From the NCBI GenBank assembly GCA_035295745.1, contig DATGIL010000084.1, forward strand, positions 4,183 to 68,182: a stretch of 64,000 nt of DNA, read 5' to 3'. Both the position numbers and the translations under genes were made by a program. Below the pieces are notes generated by a model, which saw nothing but the letters and a program-made list of their open reading frames with translations, did not search any database and was not told where the DNA came from. Positions within the stretch are counted from its first letter, which is position 1. Each line of letters begins with the position of its first letter. Source of the DNA: JAIQFL01 sp035295745 (GTDB taxonomy: Bacteria > Acidobacteriota > Terriglobia > Bryobacterales > Bryobacteraceae). Positions 9,123 to 16,873 of this stretch are shown here, one piece after another.

Positions 9123-9261
9123 TCCTGCTTGCCGCGTCGAGACTCTTCCCGGCGCTTTTCGGGTGTTTGCCAGGTCTGCCAGAGCGTCTCTTCGGAGTCC
9201 CTCGCCAGCCGAAAAGTCTCGACATGAGTGTCGAGACGGCAAACAGGAGTGTTTGCGCCAC
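9110..9261. repeat. Head-to-head pair of double-hairpin dispersed repeats (copies A and B)
   Basis: Copy A (9110-9162, plus orientation) and copy B (9209-9261, minus orientation) each start GTGGCGC and contain two hairpins with loop ACTC-N-T. Copy B: stems GCAAAC/GTTTGC with loop ACTCCT, and GTCTCGAC/GTCGAGAC with loop ACTCAT. Copy A has the same layout with imperfect stems. The pair is joined by CTTTTCGG ... CCGAAAAG, so the whole unit can fold as a long inverted repeat. It fills the spacer between the TPR lipoprotein and TIGR03435 genes and covers the latter's likely start codon. Related copies occur at 24729, 24868, 37264 and 48863. Confidence 0.8.
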
Positions 9262-9270
9262 GCCGCCACG

Positions 9271-10911
9271 TCAGTAATCCTCCACTCGCGGCGTTTCTTT
9301 TCCCTTCCAAACCGCCGCGAACTGCTGACGCACCGCTTCCGCTTCGCGAGCCTTCTTTCCCGCTTCCAGCACCTTCCACAACCCGAATAGTGACCGCGGA
9401 TTCTTCGGATTCCTTTGCAAATCCTCCCGAAAAACCTGCTCCGCCTCTCCGGCTTTTCCCCTCGCCAACAGGGCCGCGCCCAACGACTCGCGGATCGGGT
9501 AATACCAATCCGGTACATCGTCGAAATTCATCTCGTCCTGCACCGCCACAGCGCGGCGCCAATGTCCGATCGCCCCTTCGCCATCTTCCGCGCCTGCCGC
9601 CATGCGCGCCGCCAGCGTCTCCACAGCGAGAGTATGCAGCGTGCTCCAGTCGTTGAAAAAGGTCCCGAACGCGCGGCCCTCCGGCAGCCTCGTGAACGTC
9701 TGATCCATGGCCGCCCGCTCCGCCGCTGCCTCCTTGAGGCGCCGCGTGCGCGCGAACGCACAGCCGCGCGCCCAGTGCCAGAAGAAGCTGACGCCTGCCA
9801 TCTTTGGATCGGGCGCTGGCACGTGCAGCACCTCCTCCCATCGCCCGAAGCGCATCAACACCAGCGTGGACATCACCTGCATCGCTTCACTATGCCCGTG
9901 AGCTTGTACCGCCGCCGCAGCGCTCAACGCCGTCTCAAAATCGCCATCCATCGAAGCCGCGACCGCCAGAAAGTGCTGATTGTGATTCGCATAGTTCACC
10001 GCGCCCGCCGGCGGAGAGGGCTGCTGGCGCCGGTAATTCTGATCCGCCGCGAGCGCTTCCTGATTAGCGCGCACGGCGGCCGCGTAGTCACCCGTTCGCA
10101 TGTAGATATGCGATGGCATGTGCACCAGGTGCCCAGCCGCGGGGGCCAGCGTCTCCAGGCGGTGCGCGCTTTCGAGTGCCTTCTCGGGCTGCCCCGAACC
10201 TTCCATCAGGTGCACATAAAAATGATTCAGCCCGGTATGATCCGGCCAGCGCTGGAGAGCCTTCTCCAACACTCCGGCGATCTCCGCCGTATCCGCGCCC
10301 GGCTTTCCTTCAATCGTCCAGAGGTGCCACGGATTCAGATTCATCAGGCTTGCCGCAAAAAGCGCCGCCGCGTCCGGATCGTCCGGCAATCGATGATAAA
10401 TCTCACGCATCGCCTCGGCGTACCGCCGCTCCAGCGCCGGTTGATCAGGCTTCGCCTCATCCGAAAACTCGCGGGAGAGCGCGCCGATGTACTCGCGTTC
10501 CGTTTCCGTGGCATCCGGTGCGAGCCCCGCCGCGGTCTGGATCGCGTCGAAGCCCGCCTGCTCGCGATCGTGATTGATGAGCCACAAATTGTAGTTGGGC
10601 CCATTGGCCAGAGCGAGGCCCCAGTACGGCATGGCGGCGTTCGGATCGAGTTCGGCCGCCTGCCGGAAGGAGTTGATCGCTTCGCCGAAATTGAATGCGT
10701 ACACCAATGCCAGACCTTGATCGAAAAATCTCTGCGCCTCTGGTTGGGAAGTCTTGATCGGATGGTGCACCGCTCCCATCCCTTCGAACAGCATGGCCCG
10801 GGCCGGCGTTTTCCCCGCGCTTTCGTGGTGGCAGGCGCAGGTCGCCAGCCACGAAAACAGGAGCGCGATACGGATCCCACGCCCGTGAAACAAACCGCTA
10901 AACCCTACCAC
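9271..10911 (-). CDS. TPR-repeat lipoprotein
   Basis: About 546 residues. The start region gives IRIALLFSWLATCAC, a hydrophobic leader ending in a lipobox-like LATC, so it is probably a lipoprotein. Tetratricopeptide-type helices follow: FFDQGLALVYAFNFGEAINSF, AELDPNAAMPYWGLALANG, later the YVHLMEGSGQPEKALES and HMPSHIYMRTGDYAAAVRAN region, and a C-terminal GEAEQVFREDLQRNPKNPRS repeat. This long TPR protein type is common in acidobacteria; its partner is unknown. GTG 10911 is chosen because it overlaps the stop of the thioredoxin gene by 14 bases; TTG 10893 is possible. It likely sits in one operon with the thioredoxin-like and Gly/Cys-rich genes upstream. Confidence 0.8.
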   Translation of the reverse strand: MVGFSGLFHGRGIRIALLFSWLATCACHHESAGKTPARAMLFEGMGAVHHPIKTSQPEAQRFFDQGLALVYAFNFGEAINSFRQAAELDPNAAMPYWGLALANGPNYNLWLINHDREQAGFDAIQTAAGLAPDATETEREYIGALSREFSDEAKPDQPALERRYAEAMREIYHRLPDDPDAAALFAASLMNLNPWHLWTIEGKPGADTAEIAGVLEKALQRWPDHTGLNHFYVHLMEGSGQPEKALESAHRLETLAPAAGHLVHMPSHIYMRTGDYAAAVRANQEALAADQNYRRQQPSPPAGAVNYANHNQHFLAVAASMDGDFETALSAAAAVQAHGHSEAMQVMSTLVLMRFGRWEEVLHVPAPDPKMAGVSFFWHWARGCAFARTRRLKEAAAERAAMDQTFTRLPEGRAFGTFFNDWSTLHTLAVETLAARMAAGAEDGEGAIGHWRRAVAVQDEMNFDDVPDWYYPIRESLGAALLARGKAGEAEQVFREDLQRNPKNPRSLFGLWKVLEAGKKAREAEAVRQQFAAVWKGKETPRVEDY

Positions 10912-11407
10912 GCTCGACGATGGACAGCACTTGTTTCTCGCCCGACGCATCCAATTCGCCCACGAAGGCCCGCTTCACGCGGCCGTTCGAATCGACGACG
11001 TAGATGGTCGGCGTCATGGTGCCTAACTGATCCATGCGCGAGTGCAGCACTTTGTCGACCGCCACCTGCTGGTCTGCGAGGTGCTTGCGCATTACGTCGA
11101 CGGCATCATGGGAGACCACAATCACCGGCACCTTCGCGCCCTGCGCCTCCCGCGTGGCCATCAACTGCTTGTAGAACGGCATGCTCTCGTTGCAGTAATC
11201 GCACGTAGAACTGATCTGCAAGAGAATCGAAACCGGGGCGGACTGCCAGTCCGCCCCCGGCAATTTCACTTCGCGGCCTACCAGGCTGCGAGACGGCGAT
11301 TCGCCATCATCCGCCGTGGAGAAGAAACGCTGCTCGATCAAAAGGCCACCGGCCAGACAGCACAGAGCAATCACAGCGACGTGGGTAGCGGTTTCGAGCT
11401 TCGTCAT
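10898..11407 (-). CDS. TlpA/thioredoxin-like membrane-anchored protein
   Basis: 169 residues with an N-terminal transmembrane anchor (HVAVIALCCLAGGLL, residues 9-23) and a periplasmic thioredoxin fold. The redox motif is C-D-Y-C in SSTCDYCNESMPF (about residue 70), and the cis-Pro segment reads MTPTIYVVDSNGRV. A GAGAGGTG ribosome site precedes ATG 11407. Expected role: thiol-disulfide exchange outside the cytoplasm. It lies 43 bases downstream of a gene for a secreted protein with about 17 mature-region cysteines, which makes that protein an obvious candidate client; this is inference from position only. Confidence 0.85.
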   Translation of the reverse strand: MTKLETATHVAVIALCCLAGGLLIEQRFFSTADDGESPSRSLVGREVKLPGADWQSAPVSILLQISSTCDYCNESMPFYKQLMATREAQGAKVPVIVVSHDAVDVMRKHLADQQVAVDKVLHSRMDQLGTMTPTIYVVDSNGRVKRAFVGELDASGEKQVLSIVERGRV

Positions 11408-11450
11408 ATTGCTTCACCTCTCGGTTACCGGACTCGGCTGGAGCATCACG

Positions 11451-11843
11451 TCAATCGCCGCAGCCACCACCACATCCGCCACCGCCTCCACAACCACCAC
11501 CGCCGCAGCCGCCACCACCGCCACAGCCGCCGCCTCCTCCGTCACAACCACCACCGCCTCCGCATCCGCCGCCGCCGCATCCACCGCCTCCGCAGCCACC
11601 TCCGCCGCAGCCTCCGCCACCGCACCCGCCACCATCGCCTCCGCCGGGCGAGGGTGAGTAACAGTAGCAGACCTTACAGGTTTGGTGGGCCAGCAGCCCG
11701 AGCGCCCTGCAATAATGCGCGCACCTGGGAACGCAAACCGAATGGTGGAGTCTGTGAGGAACACCCGGCCGTGCCGCCAGGCACACGCACGTGAGCACCA
11801 GGGCCAGCGCACAAAGTGCAGCCAATCGCACGGTTTTGCTCAT
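11451..11843 (-). CDS. Secreted Gly/Cys-repeat protein
   Basis: 130 residues starting at ATG 11843, preceded by AAGGAGGGG, one of the best ribosome sites in the window. A signal peptide (VRLAALCALALVLTCVCLA) is followed by a short Cys-rich segment with C-x3-C-x3-C (CVPRCAHYC) and C-x2-C-x-C (CKVCYC) spacings, then from about residue 67 to the end an almost pure Gly/Cys tract of GGGGC or GGGGGC units with eleven cysteines, ending in GD. The tract is coded by GGC/GGT/GGA/TGC codons and reads as Ala/Val repeats in another frame (11414-11812); the signal peptide and ribosome site favour this frame. No family recognised. Metal binding, disulfide cross-linking or a processed peptide are all open. 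Confidence 0.75.
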   Translation of the reverse strand: MSKTVRLAALCALALVLTCVCLAARPGVPHRLHHSVCVPRCAHYCRALGLLAHQTCKVCYCYSPSPGGGDGGGCGGGGCGGGGCGGGGCGGGGCGGGGGCDGGGGGCGGGGGCGGGGCGGGGGCGGGCGD

Positions 11844-12112
11844 AGCACCCCTCCTTCAAACAACGGAGCCTCATGATGCCTCGATATTACTCCGGGATGA
11901 CGCAATTTGGCGATACCACCTTTAAGGTAGTTCGTCCCGAGAACCGGAGTAGCGTAAGACTGCATCGCAAAAAGTACCCTGTCTCAGATGCTAAACAACT
12001 TGCGGTCCGCGAACATCCCTCGTTGGAGCTACTTACGCTGCGATAGCCCTTTTTAGTAGAGTCTGGCATGTGTTCCCGCGTTTATAATCGCAATCAAGAT
12101 AGGGGGCACCGT

Positions 12113-13222
12113 ATGAGTCACAGACTCTCGAAAGCGCGATTGCTTCTGCTGTTTTTGACCGTGGCAGCCTCCAGTGCGCCCCGGAGCCTGACCTTCACCG
12201 GCGACATGCAACGCCTTACGGACGGCTCCATCTCGATCCGGCTTTCCGACGGCCGAATCATCGAAGCACGAGCTGCTGCGGCTCACGGCGACCTGTCGCC
12301 CTACAGCCTCGCCAAGCGTTACAAGGTCGGCGATGTGGTCGAGATCACCTGCGAGCCGATACCCGGAGTCTTCGATGAACACATCGGTCGCCGTCTCGTT
12401 CTGGAGCTAAAGAAACTGCGATTCGTTCGAGAGCCTGCTCCCGAGGAGCGCGCGCAGTCCCTGATGTGCAAAGCCTGGCGTCAGCCGCCGAACCTTCTGG
12501 AATCCGAATCGCAACCCGCTAAGGCAGCAGCCGCAAGCCTCTCACCGCCACTCGACGAGATCCGCACGCACATCCTGCAATTCATTGCCGAGATGCCGAA
12601 CTTCGTCGCTGATGAAGTCGCTCAGCGATATGTCAGCACATCGCATCCGCCCGACTGGCGTCCCGTCGATACGATTCAGTCGGAGATTACTTTCAAAGGA
12701 AACGCGGTATCGCGCAGTCACATCGAAGTCAACGGCACGCCTTGGAATCGCGGCTACCGCGCCCTCACGGGCTTCAAATGGACCGACGCCTTCGGCTCCC
12801 AATTGAAATACCTCTTCGCGGAAGACTGCCCGACGTCCTTCGAAGGCCCGACGCCGGTCACCGAAGATGGAACAACTCTGATCGCGGTGCAATACAAGTC
12901 ACCTTCGAATGGATGCGAATTCTATTGGCAGAACTATGAGCAGTTCTATCCAGCCAAGACTGGACGGATTCTGCTCGACGAACACGCCGCCAACGTGATG
13001 CGACTGGAGACTCATGCCTCCGGCTTCCCCGATGCCTTCCCAATCGCCTCCATCGACAAGCAGGTGAACTGGGGTTTCGTCCAGATCGGAGATGCGGCGC
13101 ATTTGCTCCCCATCTCCGCTGAAATTCAAGTCGTCCTCTCGACCGGCGAAATACGTCTCGCAAAACAAGAATACAAAAATCACCGCCACTTCGAAGCCGC
13201 CAGCAACATCACCTTCCACTAA
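12113..13222 (+). CDS. Secreted acidobacterial protein of unknown function
   Basis: 369 residues from ATG 12113, preceded by AGGGGGCACC; the open frame extends to 12068 without a better site. A signal peptide (ARLLLLFLTVAASSAPRS) is followed by a small beta-rich domain (residues ~30-100, GDMQRLTDGSISIRLSDGR ... YKVGDVVEITCEP) and a larger domain starting near LDEIRTHILQFIAEMPNFVA. That phrase, together with the pattern FxGxAVSRSHIEVNG and the end motif EIQVVLSTGEIRLAKQEYKN, recalls a conserved secreted family of acidobacteria that I cannot name. It is divergently oriented from the Gly/Cys gene; the 269-bp spacer holds promoters for both, but no convincing -35/-10 pair was picked out. Confidence 0.7.
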   Translation: MSHRLSKARLLLLFLTVAASSAPRSLTFTGDMQRLTDGSISIRLSDGRIIEARAAAAHGDLSPYSLAKRYKVGDVVEITCEPIPGVFDEHIGRRLVLELKKLRFVREPAPEERAQSLMCKAWRQPPNLLESESQPAKAAAASLSPPLDEIRTHILQFIAEMPNFVADEVAQRYVSTSHPPDWRPVDTIQSEITFKGNAVSRSHIEVNGTPWNRGYRALTGFKWTDAFGSQLKYLFAEDCPTSFEGPTPVTEDGTTLIAVQYKSPSNGCEFYWQNYEQFYPAKTGRILLDEHAANVMRLETHASGFPDAFPIASIDKQVNWGFVQIGDAAHLLPISAEIQVVLSTGEIRLAKQEYKNHRHFEAASNITFH

Positions 13223-13225
13223 AGC

Positions 13226-13263
13226 GGGGTTGGGAGTTGGGGGTTCGGGGTTAGGGGTTGGGG
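13226..13263 (+). repeat. G-tract repeat, solo copy
   Basis: Starts four bases after a stop codon with GGGGTTGGGAGTTGGGGG and continues with GGGGTTAGGGGTTGGGG: six G-runs of three to five separated by TT, TTA or AGTT. On the plus strand it could form a G-quadruplex. The next ~90 bases include CCTCCGGAGG and GCGAGCGCAGCGAGC hairpins. The same G-tract flanks the S23-family gene at 41831-42334 and appears at the right window edge. Here no gene accompanies it. Confidence 0.8.
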
Positions 13264-13373
13264 CTCGTGCCGCAACGCTACGGCCGACCTCCGGAGGTCC
13301 GAGCGAAGCCAAACCCCCGCCCCAGGCCCCCGGCCCCGCGAGCGCAGCGAGCCCTTGTACAATGATCCCATCC

Positions 13374-14942
13374 ATGCGCCGATATCTCCTTTTCTTCCTC
13401 ACCTCAGCCGTCGCGATCGCCGCCACCTGCCAGGACCTGCAACAACTCAAATTCCCCGCCGTCACCATCACCAGCGCCGCCGAAATGCCTGCTGCCACTC
13501 AAGGCCAAGCCAAGATCCCCGCCTTTTGCCAAGCCAAAGGATTCGTCACTACCCCCGGACTCCACGGCGAGCCCGCCAACCAGGTGCGATTCGAAGTCGA
13601 CTTGCCCACCTCAGGATGGAATGGCAAGCTCTATTTCGCCGGCGGAGGCGGATTCGTCGCAGGCCGCTCCAACAAAGCGGTCATGGCCCAAGGCTACGCG
13701 TCCGCCTACACCGACGCCGGCCACGAAAATCCATCCGCCTTCGACGCCACCTGGGCCAACAACAGCCTCACCAAAAAAGTCGACTTCTTCTATCGCGGTA
13801 TCCACGTCGCTACCGTCGCAGCCAAGGCCGTCACGCACGCCTTCTACGACAAGCCCCTCGACAAGTCGTACTTCGTCGGCTGCTCCACTGGAGGCCGTCA
13901 GGCGATGATGGAAGCGCAACGCTTCCCCGAAGATTACGACGGCATCGTCGCCGGCGCGCCCGCCGTAGATTTCACCGGCCTCATGCTCGAATTCTCGTGG
14001 AACCAGCGCGCGCTGCTGGCATCGGAAGCCAGCTACATCCCCGCATCCAAGCTTCCTCTCATCGCCAAAGCCGTCCTTGCCGAGTGCGACGCCCGCGATG
14101 GTCTTACCGACGGCCTGATCAGCGAGCCGCGAAAATGCAAATTCGATCCCGCCACCCTGCTCTGCAAATCAGGCGAAGCCAAGGAGTGCCTCACCGCCGC
14201 CCAAGTCGACACCCTGCGCAAACTCTACGCCGGCCCCAGTACCTCATCCGGCCGCCAGATCTATCCCGGCATGCCGATCGGACACGAGGACTCGCCCAAC
14301 TACTCTGCTTACATCTTCGGCAACACGCCGCCCACCGCTACTCCCAGCGGTACGCTCACCTACACCGGCGACTACATTCAAAACTCCACTGTCGCCGCGC
14401 TCGAATTCGAATTCCAGGAACAGTTCCTCAAGTACGAAGGCTTCCGCGCCGGCAACGCCGCATACGACTGGCGGACCTTCGATTTCGATAAGGACCTCCC
14501 CAAGGTCGCCGACCTCGCCAAGATCCACAACGCCCTCAATCCCGACCTGTCCCGCTTCCAAAAGCGCGGTGGGAAGCTGATCCTCTACTCCGGCTGGGCC
14601 GACCCCGTCGTTCCCCCAATTCGCACCATCGAGTATTACGAAAAAGTCGAGTCCGTGATGGGCGCCGACCGCACCCGCACCTTTGCGCGCCTGTTCCTCG
14701 CACCCGGCATGAATCACTGCGGCGGCGGCCCCGGCCCCAACTCGTTCGACTCCCTGGGAGCCATCGCTGAGTGGGTGGAGCATGGCGCCGCACCCAATCA
14801 GATGATCGCCTCCCACTCTAGCAATCGTGTCGTCGACCGGACGCGGCCCTTGTGCCCGTATCCCCAGGTCGCCAAATACAAAGGCTCGGGGAGCATCGAC
14901 GATGCCGCGAATTTCGTCTGTTCCGCCCCCACCCAGCCTTGA
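13374..14942 (+). CDS. Tannase / feruloyl esterase family protein
   Basis: 522 residues from ATG 13374 (ATG 13362 is possible); the open frame upstream runs through the G-tract repeat and is not coding. A signal peptide (RRYLLFFLTSAVAIAATC) shows export. The fold is the tannase family (PF07519): nucleophile motif GCSTGG near residue 180, acid GWADPVV and base GMNHCGGG, with the paired cysteines of the CS-D-HC motif. Further Cys-rich inserts surround AECDARDGLTDG. Expected reaction: hydrolysis of aromatic carboxylic esters such as feruloyl or galloyl esters from plant matter. A sugar isomerase-like gene follows 17 bases later, consistent with plant-polymer use. Confidence 0.88.
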   Translation: MRRYLLFFLTSAVAIAATCQDLQQLKFPAVTITSAAEMPAATQGQAKIPAFCQAKGFVTTPGLHGEPANQVRFEVDLPTSGWNGKLYFAGGGGFVAGRSNKAVMAQGYASAYTDAGHENPSAFDATWANNSLTKKVDFFYRGIHVATVAAKAVTHAFYDKPLDKSYFVGCSTGGRQAMMEAQRFPEDYDGIVAGAPAVDFTGLMLEFSWNQRALLASEASYIPASKLPLIAKAVLAECDARDGLTDGLISEPRKCKFDPATLLCKSGEAKECLTAAQVDTLRKLYAGPSTSSGRQIYPGMPIGHEDSPNYSAYIFGNTPPTATPSGTLTYTGDYIQNSTVAALEFEFQEQFLKYEGFRAGNAAYDWRTFDFDKDLPKVADLAKIHNALNPDLSRFQKRGGKLILYSGWADPVVPPIRTIEYYEKVESVMGADRTRTFARLFLAPGMNHCGGGPGPNSFDSLGAIAEWVEHGAAPNQMIASHSSNRVVDRTRPLCPYPQVAKYKGSGSIDDAANFVCSAPTQP

Positions 14943-14959
14943 GGAGCATAATAAGAGCG

Positions 14960-15814
14960 ATGACTTCGAGACGCAATTTCCTGAAGACCAGTACTCTGGC
15001 CGCCGCCATGTCTGCCGCCGCCAGCGGGAAACAACTCCGCACGGTCGGCGTCCAGCTCTACACCGTGCGCACGGTGCTGCCGGAAAAGCCGGCTGAGATT
15101 CTCGGAGCGATCGAGTCGATCGGCTTCGAAGAGGTCGAGGCCACCTTCGCCGGCCTGGACAAAATCTGGGATGCGCTTGTCGCCACGCACCTCAAGCCGG
15201 TCAGCATCCACCTCGATTCGACCCTGGTCACCAAGGGAGCGGATGACGAGATCGCCCGCACCCTCGATCAGTTGCGCCATCGCGGATTCTCGTTCGCCGT
15301 CTTCCCCTACCTGCCGCCAGCGGAACGGGGCGGACTCGACGTGATCAAGAAGCTCTGCGACAAGCTGAATCACGCAGGCGAGAAGGCTAAATCCGCCGGG
15401 CTCCGATTCTGCTATCACAACCACGCATTCGAGTTCGAGCCCATGGAGGGCACCACACCTTTCCAGGTAATGATGGACCACACCGATCCCAAGCTCGTTG
15501 GTCTCGAGATGGACGTCTTCTGGGTCAGCGTCGCAGGACACGATCCCGTCGAGACGCTCAGCAAGCTCTCGGGACGCGTGCCCCTCTTGCACCTGAAGGA
15601 TAAGGAGCGCGGAACGCCAGTCATGTACAAGGAGTCTGTTCCCAAAACTGCATTCAAAGAGGTCGGGCACGGTGTCATAGAGTGGCCCAAGGTCTTGGCG
15701 GCCGCCTCTTCCGCGGGCGTGCAGCACTATTTCGTGGAGCAGGATCAGACGCCCGGCGACCCCATCGAGAGCCTGCGCCAGAGCTTTGCGTACATCTCCA
15801 AATTGAATTTCTAG
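14960..15814 (+). CDS. Tat-exported sugar phosphate isomerase/epimerase-like protein
   Basis: 284 residues from ATG 14960. The N-terminus TSRRNFLKTSTLAAAMSAA carries the twin-arginine motif S-R-R-N-F-L-K, so it is probably exported folded. The remainder is a xylose-isomerase-like TIM barrel (PF01261): VGVQLYTVR, SIGFEEVE, the metal-ligand type segments FCYHNHAFEFEP and VGLEMDVFWVSVAG, LLHLKDKERG, and the terminal HYFVEQDQTPGDPIESL. Substrate unknown; such exported members are common in acidobacteria and Planctomycetes next to carbohydrate genes. The upstream tannase gene ends 17 bases before the ATG. Confidence 0.87.
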   Translation: MTSRRNFLKTSTLAAAMSAAASGKQLRTVGVQLYTVRTVLPEKPAEILGAIESIGFEEVEATFAGLDKIWDALVATHLKPVSIHLDSTLVTKGADDEIARTLDQLRHRGFSFAVFPYLPPAERGGLDVIKKLCDKLNHAGEKAKSAGLRFCYHNHAFEFEPMEGTTPFQVMMDHTDPKLVGLEMDVFWVSVAGHDPVETLSKLSGRVPLLHLKDKERGTPVMYKESVPKTAFKEVGHGVIEWPKVLAAASSAGVQHYFVEQDQTPGDPIESLRQSFAYISKLNF

Positions 15815-15867
15815 ACGTCCTTACGAGCCGCGATTGTAAGGAATCTAAAGCCGGCCGCCTTAGATAC

Positions 15868-15880
15868 TTGACAGAGTCAA
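15868..15880. promoter_or_regulatory. Inverted repeat upstream of MarR-GNAT gene, likely operator
   Basis: A perfect palindrome TTGAC-AGA-GTCAA ends five bases before the ATG of the MarR-family gene. Its size and symmetry suit a winged-helix dimer, so autoregulation is the natural reading. The TTGACA half could also serve as a -35 box, but no -10 follows at the right distance before the gene. Confidence 0.5.
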
Positions 15881-15884
15881 CTAA

Positions 15885-16817
15885 ATGGCGCACACTGGTC
15901 GCATGTCATCCGGTGTGGATGCAGTGCGCCGCTTCAATCGTTTCTACACGAGCCAGATCGGCCTTTTGCGCGAGGGCCTGCTCGACAGTCCCTTTTCTCT
16001 CATGGAAGTTCGCGTCCTCTACGAACTCGCCCATCGCGAAAGCCCCTCCGCGACCGAGCTGGTCAAAGACCTCGGCCTCGACGCCGGCTACCTGAGCCGC
16101 ATTCTCCGAAAGTTTGAGAAATGCGGATTCGTATCACGGAGTCCTTCCAAGACCGATGGCCGCCGCAGTCATCTGCTGATGACGAGGGCTGGCCGCAAAG
16201 CGTTCGCACCGCTCGATCGCGCCTCCAGCGAGCAGGCCGCTGCGATGCTCAAGCGGCTCCCCGAAACCGAACAAGCCCGCCTGGTGGACGCCATGCGCAC
16301 CATCGAAACCCTCTCCGGCGCACCGCCAGACGCCCAGCCCGCGTACTCCTTCCGCGCTCATCGACCGGGCGACATAGGCGCGATCATCCATCTCCACGGA
16401 CTTCTGTACGCCCGAGAATACGGATGGGGGGAACGCTTTGAAGCCCTGGTCGCCGATATCGCCGCCAAATTCATTCAGAACTTCGATGCCGCACGCGAGC
16501 GTTGCTGGGTCGCGGAGATGCATGGTGTCGTGGTCGGATCGGTATTCCTCGTGAAGCACTCGGACGACGTGGCCAAGCTGCGCCTGCTGATCGTCGACCC
16601 CTCCGCGCGCGGCCTTGGCATCGGCCGCCACCTCGTGGCCGAGTGCATCGATTTTGCGCGCGACTCCGGCTACCGCATGATCACGCTGTGGACCCAGGAC
16701 ATCCTCCGAGCGGCACAGCACATCTACGAGAAGTCCGGCTTCCGCCTCGTCCGCGAAGAGCCGCACTGCGCCTTCGGCATTCCGATGGTCGGCCAGATCT
16801 GGGAACTCGCGCTGTAA
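15885..16817 (+). CDS. MarR-family regulator fused to GNAT acetyltransferase
   Basis: 310 residues in two domains. Residues ~8-140 are a MarR winged helix (VDAVRRFNRFYTSQIGLL, FSLMEVRVLYELAHRE, AGYLSRILRKFEKCGFVSR, and the wing DGRRSHLLMT). Residues ~150-305 are a GNAT domain (AHRPGDIGAIIHLHGLLYA, RLLIVDPSARGLGIGRHLV with the R-G-L-G-I-G acetyl-CoA loop, and HIYEKSGFRLVREE). Such fusions are a known architecture in which acetylation and regulation are joined; ligand and targets are unknown. ATG 15885 is used; ATG 15903 is the alternative. The palindrome just upstream suggests autoregulation. The ABC exporter genes follow on the same strand. Confidence 0.9.
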   Translation: MAHTGRMSSGVDAVRRFNRFYTSQIGLLREGLLDSPFSLMEVRVLYELAHRESPSATELVKDLGLDAGYLSRILRKFEKCGFVSRSPSKTDGRRSHLLMTRAGRKAFAPLDRASSEQAAAMLKRLPETEQARLVDAMRTIETLSGAPPDAQPAYSFRAHRPGDIGAIIHLHGLLYAREYGWGERFEALVADIAAKFIQNFDAARERCWVAEMHGVVVGSVFLVKHSDDVAKLRLLIVDPSARGLGIGRHLVAECIDFARDSGYRMITLWTQDILRAAQHIYEKSGFRLVREEPHCAFGIPMVGQIWELAL

Positions 16818-16873
16818 CCGCCTCCTCCGATCCCATCGCCCGTGCACGCTGTACGAACTGCTATCATTCCCCG

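Noticed and set aside
11414..11812. Ala/Val-rich open frame overlapping the Gly/Cys gene
   Set aside because: The alternative frame has a signal peptide and an AAGGAGG ribosome site; this one has neither.
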